DNA of 21,793 bases from an uncultured Eubacteriales bacterium (GTDB lineage Bacteria > Bacillota > Clostridia > Oscillospirales > Acutalibacteraceae), in contig CAKSDA010000015.1 in the NCBI GenBank assembly GCA_934444895.1, positions 1-21,793 of the forward strand, read 5' to 3'. Below are positions 13,948 through 21,737 of this stretch, in pieces. Every line of letters begins with the position of its first letter. Within the stretch, counting starts at the first letter, position 1. The position numbers and the translations under genes were made by a program. Below the pieces are notes generated by a model. That model was given only the letters and a program-made list of their open reading frames with translations. It did not search any database and was not told the origin of the DNA.

Positions 13948-13973
13948 GGTATAAATAAGCGGTATAAATAGGC
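13948..13973 (+). repeat. 13-bp tandem direct repeat before the response regulator
   Basis: GGTATAAATAAGC (13948-13960) is followed without a gap by GGTATAAATAGGC (13961-13973), 12 of 13 identical. It ends 11 nt before the ribosome site of the regulator gene. Each copy contains a TATAAA, so it may be paired -10-like sequence or a regulator site. Confidence 0.65.
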
Positions 13974-13996
13974 AGTAAGAAAAAGGGGTGCAAAAT

Positions 13997-14671
13997 ATGC
14001 AAGATGACAAAAAGAAAATACTCATTGCCGATGACGAAGAAAGAATAACCGATTTAATTGCCGATTTTTTAATTGCATCAGGCTTTGAAGTAATAACTGC
14101 ACATGACGGAGCAGAGGCACTGAAACTTTTCGGTGAAAATCCTGATGCTGCAGTTGTTATTTTGGATATAATGATGCCGGAAGTTGATGGCTGGAAGGCT
14201 TGCAAGGAAATAAGAAAGACATCCGATGTCCCCGTAATTATGCTGACCGCAAGATCAGAGGAATTCGATCAGCTTATGGGATTTGAATGCGGAACCGATG
14301 AATATGTAACTAAACCGTTTTCCCCGGCAGTACTCGTTAAAAGAATAGAAACCCTTATAAAAAGAAGCGAGGGCAAGGCCTTTGTAACCGACAAAAAAGG
14401 ATTGATAGTGGATAAGGATGCCTATGTTGCGTATTTGGACGGAGAAGTATTAAATCTTACTCTTAAGGAATTTGAAATTCTGCTTTACCTTACAGGCAAT
14501 AAATCCCGCGTTCTTACCAGGGATCAAATATTAGACGCAGTATGGAACTATGATTTTGACGGGGATAACAGGACGGTTGATTCCCATGTAGCACGGCTTA
14601 GAACCAAGCTGGGTGAATTTGGAAACAAACATCTTAAAACCGTATATGGTATAGGATATAAGTTTGAGTGA
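13997..14671 (+). CDS. OmpR/PhoB-family response regulator
   Basis: 224 residues. Receiver domain (about 5-118): acidic pocket Asp12/Asp13 (LIADDEE), phospho-acceptor Asp57 (VVILDIMMPEVDG), Thr84 (MLTAR) and Lys106 (TKPF). C-terminal winged helix (about 128-224): LNLTLKEFEILLYL, LTRDQILDAVW, DNRTVDSHVARLRTKLG and TVYGIGYKFE. Phosphorylated by the kinase that follows 6 nt later, it should bind direct repeats and control transcription. ATG 13997 is chosen because AAAGGGG lies 8 nt before it; GTG at 13988 would be inside that ribosome site. Targets unknown; the repeat at 13851 suggests autocontrol. Confidence 0.95.
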   Translation: MQDDKKKILIADDEERITDLIADFLIASGFEVITAHDGAEALKLFGENPDAAVVILDIMMPEVDGWKACKEIRKTSDVPVIMLTARSEEFDQLMGFECGTDEYVTKPFSPAVLVKRIETLIKRSEGKAFVTDKKGLIVDKDAYVAYLDGEVLNLTLKEFEILLYLTGNKSRVLTRDQILDAVWNYDFDGDNRTVDSHVARLRTKLGEFGNKHLKTVYGIGYKFE

Positions 14672-14677
14672 CGGAAT

Positions 14678-16198
14678 ATGAAAATTTTCAGTAATATTAA
14701 AAAACATACATCAGAACTGAAAAAAAAATTATGGTTCAGAATATTTATAAGAATAGGCGCAATTTTTTTGGCGTTTGTGTTGTTACTTACTGTATGCAAC
14801 ACTGCTTTTCTTACCGGGTATTACAAAGTTTCAAAGGAAAAAGAACTTAAAGGCGCTTCCCATAAAATAAAAAATCTGGATATATCCGACACTTCGGCCG
14901 TCCTGGAAGTAATTGGTGATATTCAGGATAAATACAGTTTTGATGTTGAAATATATAATACAAGCGGTAAAACCTTATTTTCATCTTCAGGCGGACAAAT
15001 GATGGATTTCCTTTTTTCGGATAATGATAAACTTCATATGAACCACAATCCGCTGAGAGCTGAGCAAAGCAAAACCTATTCGGACGGATCGGTAATGGAG
15101 ACTTCAGTGGATAAGAGAACGGGTAATAAATATTTAGTTTATCGATTTTCGCTTAAAAATTCCGCAATAACCGGGGAAATAAGAACAAATTATTCAGTTA
15201 TTAAAAACAGTGCGGACATTGCAAACAAGTTTATTACAATAATTGCTGTTGCGATGTTATTCGTTTCGCTTATTTGGATATTTATTTTTTCAAGGAAAAT
15301 TTCGCGTCCTATTTCAAAAATGAGCGTTATTACCGGCAAGATGGCGGAGCTTGATTTCCACGAAAAACTAAGCATAGATTCTGAAGATGAAATAGGGCAG
15401 TTAGCCGAATCAATAAATGATCTTTCAGGCAAGCTCGACAGCACCCTTAAAGAACTTAAGGCTTCAAATGCTCAGCTTAGGGATGAAATAGAATTGGAGC
15501 GCAGTTTGGACGCAATGCGAAAGGGCTTTGTAGCAAATGTATCTCACGAACTAAAAACCCCTATTTCCATTATAAGGGGATATGCCGAAGGACTTAAAGT
15601 GGGCATAAACAGCGGCAACCGCGAAAAATATTGTGATACTATTATTGATGAAAGTCAACGCATGAACAAACTTGTTTTAAGTCTTTTAAATCTTTCAAAG
15701 TATGAATCGGGTCAGGTTATTTCGGTTAAAACCGATTTTGAAATAACTTCACTTATTAAAACAGTTGCCGGCAGAATTTTTGAGGGCAGCAACGCAGATA
15801 TTGTGTTTGATATGCCTGAAAAGGTTATGGTTAATGCCGATGCAGATTTAATTGAACAGATAATTAAGTCATATGTTGAGAACGCAAGAGCTCATATAGA
15901 TGACAAAGGAACTCTAAGGGTTTCGCTTAATGAAAATGATAACAACGAATATGTGATTTCTGTATTTAACACCGGAAGCCATATTGACGAAGAAATTATG
16001 CCCCAGATATGGCAGAGCTTTTTCAGGGGTGACAAATCCCATAATCGTCAAAGCGGAAGGTTCGGACTCGGGCTTTCAATTGTAAGCGCGATTGTGAAGA
16101 TCCACAACAAATCCTGCGGTGTTTACAACACCGAAAACGGAGTATGTTTTTGGTTTTCGGTTGATAAAGCACATTCGAATGATAATACAGAAAAATAA
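14678..16198 (+). CDS. Sensor histidine kinase, two-TM HAMP type
   Basis: 506 residues, partner of the regulator upstream. TM1 at about 20-47, an extracytoplasmic sensor of about 135 residues with no recognised fold (contains VEIYNTSGKTLFSS, a double-Cache/PAS-like look), TM2 at about 183-207, HAMP to about 257, a short coiled helix, HisKA with NVSHELKTPISIIRGYAEG (phospho-acceptor His290), then HATPase_c: VENARAHI (N box, with a Val-Glu variant), VFNTGSHI (G1, Asp replaced by Asn as in many Firmicutes kinases), FGLGLSIV (G2) and a final VCFWFSV strand. It should autophosphorylate and pass phosphate to Asp57 of the regulator. The ribosome site is weak, as expected with coupling. The signal is unknown. 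Confidence 0.94.
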   Translation: MKIFSNIKKHTSELKKKLWFRIFIRIGAIFLAFVLLLTVCNTAFLTGYYKVSKEKELKGASHKIKNLDISDTSAVLEVIGDIQDKYSFDVEIYNTSGKTLFSSSGGQMMDFLFSDNDKLHMNHNPLRAEQSKTYSDGSVMETSVDKRTGNKYLVYRFSLKNSAITGEIRTNYSVIKNSADIANKFITIIAVAMLFVSLIWIFIFSRKISRPISKMSVITGKMAELDFHEKLSIDSEDEIGQLAESINDLSGKLDSTLKELKASNAQLRDEIELERSLDAMRKGFVANVSHELKTPISIIRGYAEGLKVGINSGNREKYCDTIIDESQRMNKLVLSLLNLSKYESGQVISVKTDFEITSLIKTVAGRIFEGSNADIVFDMPEKVMVNADADLIEQIIKSYVENARAHIDDKGTLRVSLNENDNNEYVISVFNTGSHIDEEIMPQIWQSFFRGDKSHNRQSGRFGLGLSIVSAIVKIHNKSCGVYNTENGVCFWFSVDKAHSNDNTEK

Positions 16199-16200
16199 AA

Positions 16201-16250
16201 GATATGCACCTCAAAAATTTGCTGCTTTCTTTGGGGTGCATATCTTTTTT
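16201..16250 (+). terminator. Terminator of the two-component operon
   Basis: GATATGCACCTCAAA (16201-16215) and TTTGGGGTGCATATC (16230-16244) form a 15-bp stem with one G-U pair, a 14-nt loop and six T residues. It begins two bases after the kinase stop codon. Confidence 0.92.
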
Positions 16251-16290
16251 ATTATTTACTATATTCCGCTAAAGTTTATTATATATTTTA

Positions 16291-16320
16291 TATTATATTC
16301 TATTATATTCTATTCTATTT
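16291..16320. repeat. A+T-rich 10-bp tandem repeat
   Basis: TATTATATTC occurs twice head to tail (16291-16310) and then in a shortened form (TATTCTATTT). It lies in the 162-bp A+T-rich, gene-free spacer between the kinase terminator and the EF-G-like gene. No further signal is seen there. Confidence 0.55.
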
Positions 16321-16412
16321 TCCTTTTATATACTTAAATAATTATAAATCAAAGTATTTATAAAGGTGCAATAGGTTTAATACAATTTTGATATAATATA
16401 GATTCACAGTTA

Positions 16413-18464
16413 TTATTGTTCTGCCGAGGCGGCCTGTATTACTTTTGCCTGAACCGGGGAAGGCGCTTCCTCATAACGGGCAAACTCAAGAGTAAAGGTG
16501 GCCCTGCCCTGGGTCAGCGACCGCATTGCAGTGGAAAAATCATTCATTTCCGCCATGGGTACTTCGGCAATTACTTCCTGCTTGTGCCCGGGAAGGGGAT
16601 TCATGCCAATAACCTTTCCGCGACGCTTATTAATATCTCCTATTACATCTCCTAAGTTATCATCAGGTATTATTGCCGAAAGACTTCCTATAGGTTCTAA
16701 AATTGTGGGTGAAGCTTTGGGGATTCCTTCCTTAAAGGCAAGCATGGCAGCCATTTTAAAGGACATTTCAGAGGAGTCTACCGGGTGGTAAGAACCGTCA
16801 ACCAAAACCGCCTTTACACCCACCATGGGATATCCGGCCAAAACGCCCTTATTCATGCACTCCAAAAGTCCCTTTTCAACTGCCGGGAAAAAGTTTTTGG
16901 GAACTGCGCCGCCGAATATCTTTTCTTCAAATACCAAACCGGTACTGTCGCAGGGAGAAAATTCTATCCATACATCTCCGAATTGACCATGCCCGCCTGA
17001 TTGCTTTTTATGACGGCCCTGAACCTTAACGAATTTTTTAATTGTTTCCCTGTAGGCAACCTTGGGAACCTTAAGAGTCACATTTACCCCAAATTTTGAT
17101 TTTAGCTTTGAGGTTATAATATCAAGATGCTGTTCGCCGAGTCCTGAAAGAATAGATTGCTTTGTTTCTCTGTCGGTATAGAATTTAATTGTGGGATCCT
17201 CTTCCGAAAGGCGCATAAGGCCTGAGGAAATTTTTTCTTCGTCTCCTTTGTTTACGGGGAATACCGCCATTGAAAGGCTGGGGGCCGGGAAGGGAACTAC
17301 TGCCGCCGTAAACATATCTCCCTCGCACAAAGTATCGCCGGTTACTGCGCTGGCAAGTTTTAATGCGCAGCCTATATCTCCGGCTGAAAGCTCGGTTGTT
17401 TCTTCCTGCTTGCCTGCTTTTATTAATGATATTTTCGCAAGCTTTTCGTCACTCTCGGTCCGGGGATTTTTAAGCTTAATGTCGGAATGAATTTTACCTC
17501 TTAAAACCTTGAAATATGAAAGTTTTCCTACAAACGGGTCGGCAATGGTTTTAAATATAACTATGCCGGCATTAGCACCGGGATCAAAATCAAGCTCGGT
17601 TTCATTGCCGTCTTTAACCGCTTTAAATGACACATCTGAGGGCGACGGCAGTATTTCACAAATGGTGTCAAGCAGCGGTATAATGCCTGCGCCGCTTTGA
17701 CCTATGCCGCAAAATACCGGAACAATTTCACCGCTTTTAACCCCGGTTTTAAGACCCCGCAATATTTCCTCTTCACTAAGGGGTTCGCCGGAAAAATATT
17801 TTTCCATCAGATCCTCGTCGGTAGAGGCAACAGCCTCAAGCATCATGCTCCGCATGGCTTTAATATTTTCATCCTCGACTGCATCTGTTTCGGCCATATG
17901 TACTCCGTCAAAGGTGTAGCCTTTTGAATTTATAAGATTTACATAGGAAACTATGTGATCTCCTTCACAAACGGGAACAAAAACGGGACATATAACTGCG
18001 CCGTAGTGCCCTGTAAGTATGGAGACAATTCTATAAAAATGAGCATGATTAGAATCAAGTTTTGAAATAAAAAATGCGGTTGCCTTTTTTTGCTCTCTTG
18101 CAAGTTCAAAACATTGCTCGGCACCGGATGTGAGGCCGGATTTTCCTGATAATACAATGAGTGCGTTTTCGGCCGCGGTAAGGGCTTCTCTTACCCCTGC
18201 TGCAAAGTCAAAAAGGCCGGGAGCATCCAAAAGATTGATTTTTTTATTCTTCCATTCTATTGGATAAACTGCCGTGGAAATCGAAGCACCGCGTTTTTTC
18301 TCTTCCGGATCAAAGTCCATAACTGTAGTTCCGTCAACGGTTTTGCCTATTCTGTCGGTATTGCCGGAGGCAAACAACATAGCGTCTGCAACGGTTGTTT
18401 TGCCTGAACCGGCGTGACCCAGTAAAGCTATGTTTAAAATGTTGCCAGTATTATATTGCTTCAT
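16413..18464 (-). CDS. EF-G paralogue (EF-G-like translation GTPase), atypical G motifs
   Basis: 683 residues, all five EF-G domains in order: GTPase (1-260), beta-barrel domain II (VGKLSYFKVLRGKI), domain III (GLGEQHLDIITSKLK), domain IV (GHGQFGDVWIEF) and V (LEPIGSLSAIIPDDNLGDV then GDINKRRGKVIGMNPLPG). G1 is intact (GHAGSGKTT, 16-24). G2 keeps Thr64 in RGASIST. G3 is DAPGLFDF (80-87) instead of DTPGHVDF, so the catalytic His is Leu. G4 is SKLD (134-137) instead of NKCD/NKMD. This matches a Firmicutes paralogue group that I cannot name further; not the main translocase, role unknown. Start: ATG 18464 is 7 nt from AAAGGGG; upstream ATG codons overlap it or have none. Confidence 0.9.
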   Translation of the reverse strand: MKQYNTGNILNIALLGHAGSGKTTVADAMLFASGNTDRIGKTVDGTTVMDFDPEEKKRGASISTAVYPIEWKNKKINLLDAPGLFDFAAGVREALTAAENALIVLSGKSGLTSGAEQCFELAREQKKATAFFISKLDSNHAHFYRIVSILTGHYGAVICPVFVPVCEGDHIVSYVNLINSKGYTFDGVHMAETDAVEDENIKAMRSMMLEAVASTDEDLMEKYFSGEPLSEEEILRGLKTGVKSGEIVPVFCGIGQSGAGIIPLLDTICEILPSPSDVSFKAVKDGNETELDFDPGANAGIVIFKTIADPFVGKLSYFKVLRGKIHSDIKLKNPRTESDEKLAKISLIKAGKQEETTELSAGDIGCALKLASAVTGDTLCEGDMFTAAVVPFPAPSLSMAVFPVNKGDEEKISSGLMRLSEEDPTIKFYTDRETKQSILSGLGEQHLDIITSKLKSKFGVNVTLKVPKVAYRETIKKFVKVQGRHKKQSGGHGQFGDVWIEFSPCDSTGLVFEEKIFGGAVPKNFFPAVEKGLLECMNKGVLAGYPMVGVKAVLVDGSYHPVDSSEMSFKMAAMLAFKEGIPKASPTILEPIGSLSAIIPDDNLGDVIGDINKRRGKVIGMNPLPGHKQEVIAEVPMAEMNDFSTAMRSLTQGRATFTLEFARYEEAPSPVQAKVIQAASAEQ

Positions 18465-18523
18465 AATCATACCCCTTTGCATAGTGCGACCGGTAAAGTC
18501 CTTGTGCACTAAAGTATGATAAA

Positions 18524-18552
18524 ATTATAACACATTGTTTTAGTTATTTCAA
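18524..18552 (-). promoter_or_regulatory. Sigma-A promoter of the EF-G-like gene
   Basis: On the minus strand TTGAAA (18552-18547), 17 bp, TATAAT (18529-18524). The transcript would start near 18517, about 53 nt before the start codon. Confidence 0.75.
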
Positions 18553-18613
18553 CCAATTATTATATAAAAAGTTAGTTTTTTTTGTTAAAAATATTCATAT
18601 ATGCAAATAATAT

Positions 18614-18655
18614 CGCCCATAGCACAAACAGTAGTGTTTTCATGCGCTATGGGCG
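18614..18655. repeat. Intergenic hairpin, 10-bp outer stem with inner stem
   Basis: CGCCCATAGC (18614-18623) and GCTATGGGCG (18646-18655) pair perfectly; AAACA and TGTTT inside form a second short stem with a GTAG loop. No T-run follows on either strand, so it is not a plain terminator. It sits upstream of the EF-G-like promoter and past the end of the lipoprotein gene at 18853. Confidence 0.55.
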
Positions 18656-18680
18656 TCTTACTATAAAATGATATGCCGGC

Positions 18681-18763
18681 AATAGTATAAAGTGAATTAA
18701 GCAGGGGAAAACGGATTTTATTTTTAAAGCGAATTTCACTGCCCGTTTGTAGCTTATACTATT
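18681..18763. repeat. 83-bp element bounded by 10-bp inverted repeats
   Basis: AATAGTATAA (18681-18690) and TTATACTATT (18754-18763) are perfect inverted repeats, and AAACGG (18709-18714) pairs with CCGTTT (18743-18748) inside; GTGAA/TTCAC is an alternative inner pair. The shape is that of a small hairpin-forming repeat or a structured RNA. The rest of the gene-free stretch 18764-18852 is A+T-rich with two ATGACAA copies 10 bp apart (18808, 18818) and no other signal. Confidence 0.4.
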
Positions 18764-18852
18764 TAAGAACCTATGCAGATTGCAAACCATAAATTTAAAA
18801 ACAAATCATGACAAAATATGACAAGAATCAAAATACAAATTATTATGTATTG

Positions 18853-19620
18853 CTATTCTTCAATATCTTCAATAGGTCCGGAAGCCATTTGCTTTTCGCA
18901 AATTTTGCTGAATACATAATTGTATTCTCCTGGAACGGCATAAATATAATCTATGTCGTTAACCGTTTTTTGAATGGTATAATTAACACCGCTTTTGTGA
19001 ATTGTGCAAAACGGTTTTGAAAAGAGCCGGTCGGCGCTGTATGCGCCAATATCAACAGAGTAATCCGAATTTATTGTTGCCTCTTCCGGAATAGGTTCGC
19101 CTTTTACAGTATTTAAAACCTCCTGCAGAACTTTAAGCTGATCATCGCTTATTTTATAAAGCTCGCGCTCATAATTGGCGTCGTTATACCAATAATAGCC
19201 GTAACTGTCAACAGTAAAGCCTTTTTTAATAGTATTTGCAATATCATTGTAGCAGTCGCTTCTGCAATAAATTTTATCGCTAAACAGATCGGCTCCACTA
19301 TTTTCATAACTATCAATGCTGTCTCTTATAATGAATTTATTGTCATCGCTGATCGTCATTTCCTCACCAAAAGTTGAAACAAGCAGAATAGGAACATCTT
19401 TATTAACAAGATATACACTTTTAATTTCCTCAAATGACGGATACAAATCTCCGCGATTTGACAAAGGAATATATTTAGTCGTTTGGTTGCAAATATTGCC
19501 TTCGCTGTCAAGATAAAATCGCTCTGCACGGGCTTCGTCTAAATATTCGCATCCGCCAAGGGCAAAACACAGGACAATGATTATTGCGGCCAGTGTTATA
19601 TTTCTAAAGACTTTTTTCAT
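18853..19620 (-). CDS. Lipoprotein of unknown function, last gene of GntR-ABC operon
   Basis: 255 residues. Signal: MKKVFRNITLAA, hydrophobic core, lipobox ALGGC with Cys24. The mature protein has no family I recognise; it begins EYLDEARAERFYLDSEGN, holds several cysteines (a C-x3-C pair in YCRSDCYND, others in FCTIH and ICEKQ), and repeated short beta-like segments such as TVDSYGYYWYND and KSGVNYTIQKTVND. Its position downstream of an ABC exporter operon resembles Firmicutes cases where an attached lipoprotein assists export or sensing. Start: ATG 19620 is 7 nt from a perfect AGGAGG; upstream codons in frame lie in intergenic sequence. I infer membrane attachment; its ligand is unknown. Confidence 0.8.
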   Translation of the reverse strand: MKKVFRNITLAAIIIVLCFALGGCEYLDEARAERFYLDSEGNICNQTTKYIPLSNRGDLYPSFEEIKSVYLVNKDVPILLVSTFGEEMTISDDNKFIIRDSIDSYENSGADLFSDKIYCRSDCYNDIANTIKKGFTVDSYGYYWYNDANYERELYKISDDQLKVLQEVLNTVKGEPIPEEATINSDYSVDIGAYSADRLFSKPFCTIHKSGVNYTIQKTVNDIDYIYAVPGEYNYVFSKICEKQMASGPIEDIEE

Positions 19621-19696
19621 CAGTTTGCCTCCTATATTTAGGCTGGCAAGAGTAAAACCCGCCACGCCTACAAATAATAATTTTTTGCCTAAGGTT

Positions 19697-20506
19697 TTAT
19701 TCAAGATTAAGCTTTTTACGCATTATATTACTGCTGATAATATAGAACACAACTCCCAGGATAACTTCTAAAACAATAATGCCCAATAATGCAAAATGAA
19801 CCGACATGGCTTTGTGGGTTGCTATGAAGTCAAACAGTTTTCCAAAATCAATTACTGTCGACAGAGAAACCGAAACCACAACAAAAATGGTGTATATGAT
19901 TTGGGTTATCATATAATATCCGAAATAGACTGCAACTGAAATACCGACACGATTTTTCTGGGACAACTGACCTATTGACATACAGGCAAGATAAAGCAGA
20001 TATTGAGACGCAAGACCAATCAGTATCAAAACAATAATTTCAAGGGTATAGAAAATGGTATTTGCAGCTCCAAGTTCAAAAAACTTTTTAGTAAGATATG
20101 CGGCGGCATTTAAAATCTCTTTAAAAACTTCTCCGAAGGTTATTATAAAAACGGAAAACAAAACAGCAATAAAGGTAATTATGTTCATTGCAACCGCTGT
20201 GGAAACCTTTGTAAGTATATGTTGATTTACACTAACCGGCAGGGTAAAGGTCAAATATCCTTCGCCGGAAAAAAGGCTTCGGTATATTCTTACTACGCAA
20301 AGTATAAGTGTAAGCAAAACGCAGGCAGCAACGGTTACGCCGTAAGCAAAACATGATGAGCCGAAAACAATTGCGTATGCAACACTTTTGTTTTCAAAAA
20401 TCTGTAAGAATCGTGAAAGGAGCGCTACTCCGAACAGAGCAACATACACCGGCAAAAGTGTGCGCAAAAGCGCCAAAAATTCGTATTTATATAATTTTTT
20501 TACCAT
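19697..20506 (-). CDS. ABC-2-type transporter permease
   Basis: 269 residues with six membrane segments (about 17-37, 47-76, 100-126, 143-172, 180-208, 235-257), no signal peptide. VRIYRSLFSGEGYLTFTLPVS, with the ELP/TLP phrase that follows TM2, is typical of the short ABC-2 membrane proteins associated with YtrB/BcrA-type ATPases, which act as exporters or in bacteriocin and antibiotic protection. The pair forms an exporter with the ATPase upstream, whose stop codon overlaps its start by seven bases; GGAGG lies inside that gene. What is moved across the membrane cannot be told. Confidence 0.88.
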   Translation of the reverse strand: MVKKLYKYEFLALLRTLLPVYVALFGVALLSRFLQIFENKSVAYAIVFGSSCFAYGVTVAACVLLTLILCVVRIYRSLFSGEGYLTFTLPVSVNQHILTKVSTAVAMNIITFIAVLFSVFIITFGEVFKEILNAAAYLTKKFFELGAANTIFYTLEIIVLILIGLASQYLLYLACMSIGQLSQKNRVGISVAVYFGYYMITQIIYTIFVVVSVSLSTVIDFGKLFDFIATHKAMSVHFALLGIIVLEVILGVVFYIISSNIMRKKLNLE

Positions 20507-21198
20507 TTGAATACCTCCCTGAAATATTCATCGACGCTTTTTTGATGTTCTTCTCTTATATGCTCAACGCTGTCCTGCAAAAGAATATTGCCGTTTTGAA
20601 TAAACACAACGCCGTCTAAAATTTGTTCTATATCAGCAATAAGGTGTGTTGAAATAAGCACGGTTGACTCAGGGTTATAGTTGTTTATTATTGTGGAAAT
20701 TACATAATCGCGTGCCGCCGGATCAACACCGGCAATGGGTTCGTCAAGGACATAAAGCTTGGCGTCGCGGCTCATTACCAAAATAAGACAAACCTTTTCC
20801 TTGTTTCCTTTTGATAATTTTTTAAGGCGCATTTTGGGCGATATATCAAGCTTTTCCAGCATATTGTATGCTCTTTCAGGCCTGAAATCCGCATAAAAAT
20901 CAGTAAAATAATTTACAATTTGTTCTACAGTCATCCATGAATTAAGATAAATATTGTCCGGCAAATATGCAACCTTTGCCTTTGTCGAAGGACCTGGGGC
21001 TTCGCCGTCAACATAAACGGTTCCGCTGTTTGCCGTTAGAAGTCCGTTTATAAGTTTTATAAGTGTTGTTTTTCCTGAACCGTTAGGTCCTAAAAGGCCG
21101 ATAATTTTGCCGCTTTCAAGCGATATGCTTACATTGTTAAGCGCAACAAATTTTCCGTAACGCTTTACCACATTTTCCAAACGCAAAATTTCGCTCAT
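20500..21198 (-). CDS. ABC transporter ATP-binding protein (YtrB/BcrA type)
   Basis: 232 residues, one complete nucleotide-binding domain. Walker A GPNGSGKTT, Q-loop region YLPDN, signature LSKGNKEK (the K for Q variant typical of the YtrB/BcrA group), Walker B LYVLDEP, D-loop AGVDP, switch His STHL. It powers the permease that follows. GTG 21207 lies inside the ribosome site; ATG 21198 is 8 nt from AAGGAG and overlaps the regulator's stop as ATGA, so the shorter form is chosen. Order regulator-ATPase-permease matches ytrAB-type operons that are induced by cell-wall-active antibiotics in Bacillus. Confidence 0.95.
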   Translation of the reverse strand: MSEILRLENVVKRYGKFVALNNVSISLESGKIIGLLGPNGSGKTTLIKLINGLLTANSGTVYVDGEAPGPSTKAKVAYLPDNIYLNSWMTVEQIVNYFTDFYADFRPERAYNMLEKLDISPKMRLKKLSKGNKEKVCLILVMSRDAKLYVLDEPIAGVDPAARDYVISTIINNYNPESTVLISTHLIADIEQILDGVVFIQNGNILLQDSVEHIREEHQKSVDEYFREVFKW

Positions 21199-21554
21199 TC
21201 GTCCCACTCCTTAATATAATTTTTAATTTCTTCACAGGTAAGTCCCAATGCCGACAAATCGCTGAAGAAATTTTGGGTTTTGATTTCGATAATTTCATCC
21301 AAAGTTTGTTTTGCCGGAGTAATGTCACCTGCAACATACCAACCTGAACCCGGTACCGAGGAAAGCAATCCCTTGCTTTCGAGCGTTTCAAATGAGCGCT
21401 GAACGGTATTTGGATTAACACCTATGGACATTGCCGTTTCACGCACCGAATCCAGTTTTTGCCTCGGCTGCAGTTTGCCGGACGCTATCTCCACGCAGAT
21501 ATGTTCACATATTTGCGGGCACAGCGGTCTGTCTTTGTTCGGTTTCCAACCCAT
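21195..21554 (-). CDS. GntR-family regulator, YtrA type
   Basis: 119 residues, the short YtrA length: winged-helix GntR domain from about 10 to 75 (ICEHICVEIASGKLQPRQKL, DSVRETAMSIGVNPNTVQRS, FETLESKGLLSSVPGSGWYV) followed by a helical tail of about 45 residues for dimerisation. No ligand-sensing FCD or UTRA domain is present. ATG 21554 is seven nt from AAAGGAGG; the longer frame to 21641 contains the operator and promoter and is rejected. It heads the operon and the dyad at 21590-21621 overlaps its promoter, so it should repress its own transport genes until a signal, perhaps an envelope-active compound, releases it. Confidence 0.93.
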   Translation of the reverse strand: MGWKPNKDRPLCPQICEHICVEIASGKLQPRQKLDSVRETAMSIGVNPNTVQRSFETLESKGLLSSVPGSGWYVAGDITPAKQTLDEIIEIKTQNFFSDLSALGLTCEEIKNYIKEWDE

Positions 21555-21589
21555 AACCTTACCTCCTTTAAAATTGGTTACAATGCTAA

Positions 21590-21621
21590 ACTGTACTATC
21601 TTACTAGTATAATAATACAGT
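21590..21621 (-). promoter_or_regulatory. 32-bp dyad operator over the GntR operon -10 box
   Basis: ACTGTA (21590-21595) and TACAGT (21616-21621) lie exactly symmetric around the palindrome TACTAGTA (21602-21609); the intervening six bases match at three of six positions. The spacing is like YtrA-type operators. Confidence 0.75.
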
Positions 21622-21637
21622 TGGCACAATTTGTCAA
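21609..21637 (-). promoter_or_regulatory. Sigma-A promoter of the GntR-ABC operon
   Basis: On the minus strand a perfect TTGACA (21637-21632), 17 bp, TATTAT (21614-21609). It is overlapped by the dyad, which covers the -10 box. Confidence 0.85.
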
Positions 21638-21697
21638 GCAAAAAAACAAATTTCTTTATAATCAGACAAAATTCGAGGTAAAAACTTAAAAAAGTAA

Positions 21698-21737
21698 GGA
21701 TTTATCACTGTTTGCCTAGGCAAACAGTGATAAATCC
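21698..21737. terminator. Perfect 40-bp palindrome, likely bidirectional terminator
   Basis: GGATTTATCACTGTTTGCCT (21698-21717) is followed at once by its exact reverse complement (21718-21737). TTTTTT occurs 7 nt after it on the plus strand and TTTTTT-rich bases also follow on the minus strand. It would end the gene beyond the window edge and any antisense run-through towards the GntR operon. Confidence 0.7.

Noticed and set aside
16251..16412. Possible small RNA or gene in the A+T-rich spacer
   Set aside because: No ribosome site, promoter or stable fold; only the short tandem repeat is notable.
18465..18509. Longer start of the EF-G-like protein
   Set aside because: It would include the AAAGGGG ribosome site, and the family begins just before the P-loop.
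19621..19704. Longer start of the lipoprotein (TTG overlapping the permease end)
   Set aside because: A perfect AGGAGG and a proper signal peptide point to ATG 19620; the longer form would hide the lipobox behind a second hydrophobic segment.
21555..21641. N-terminal extension of the GntR regulator
   Set aside because: It covers the promoter, operator and ribosome site; YtrA proteins start at the ATG of 21554.
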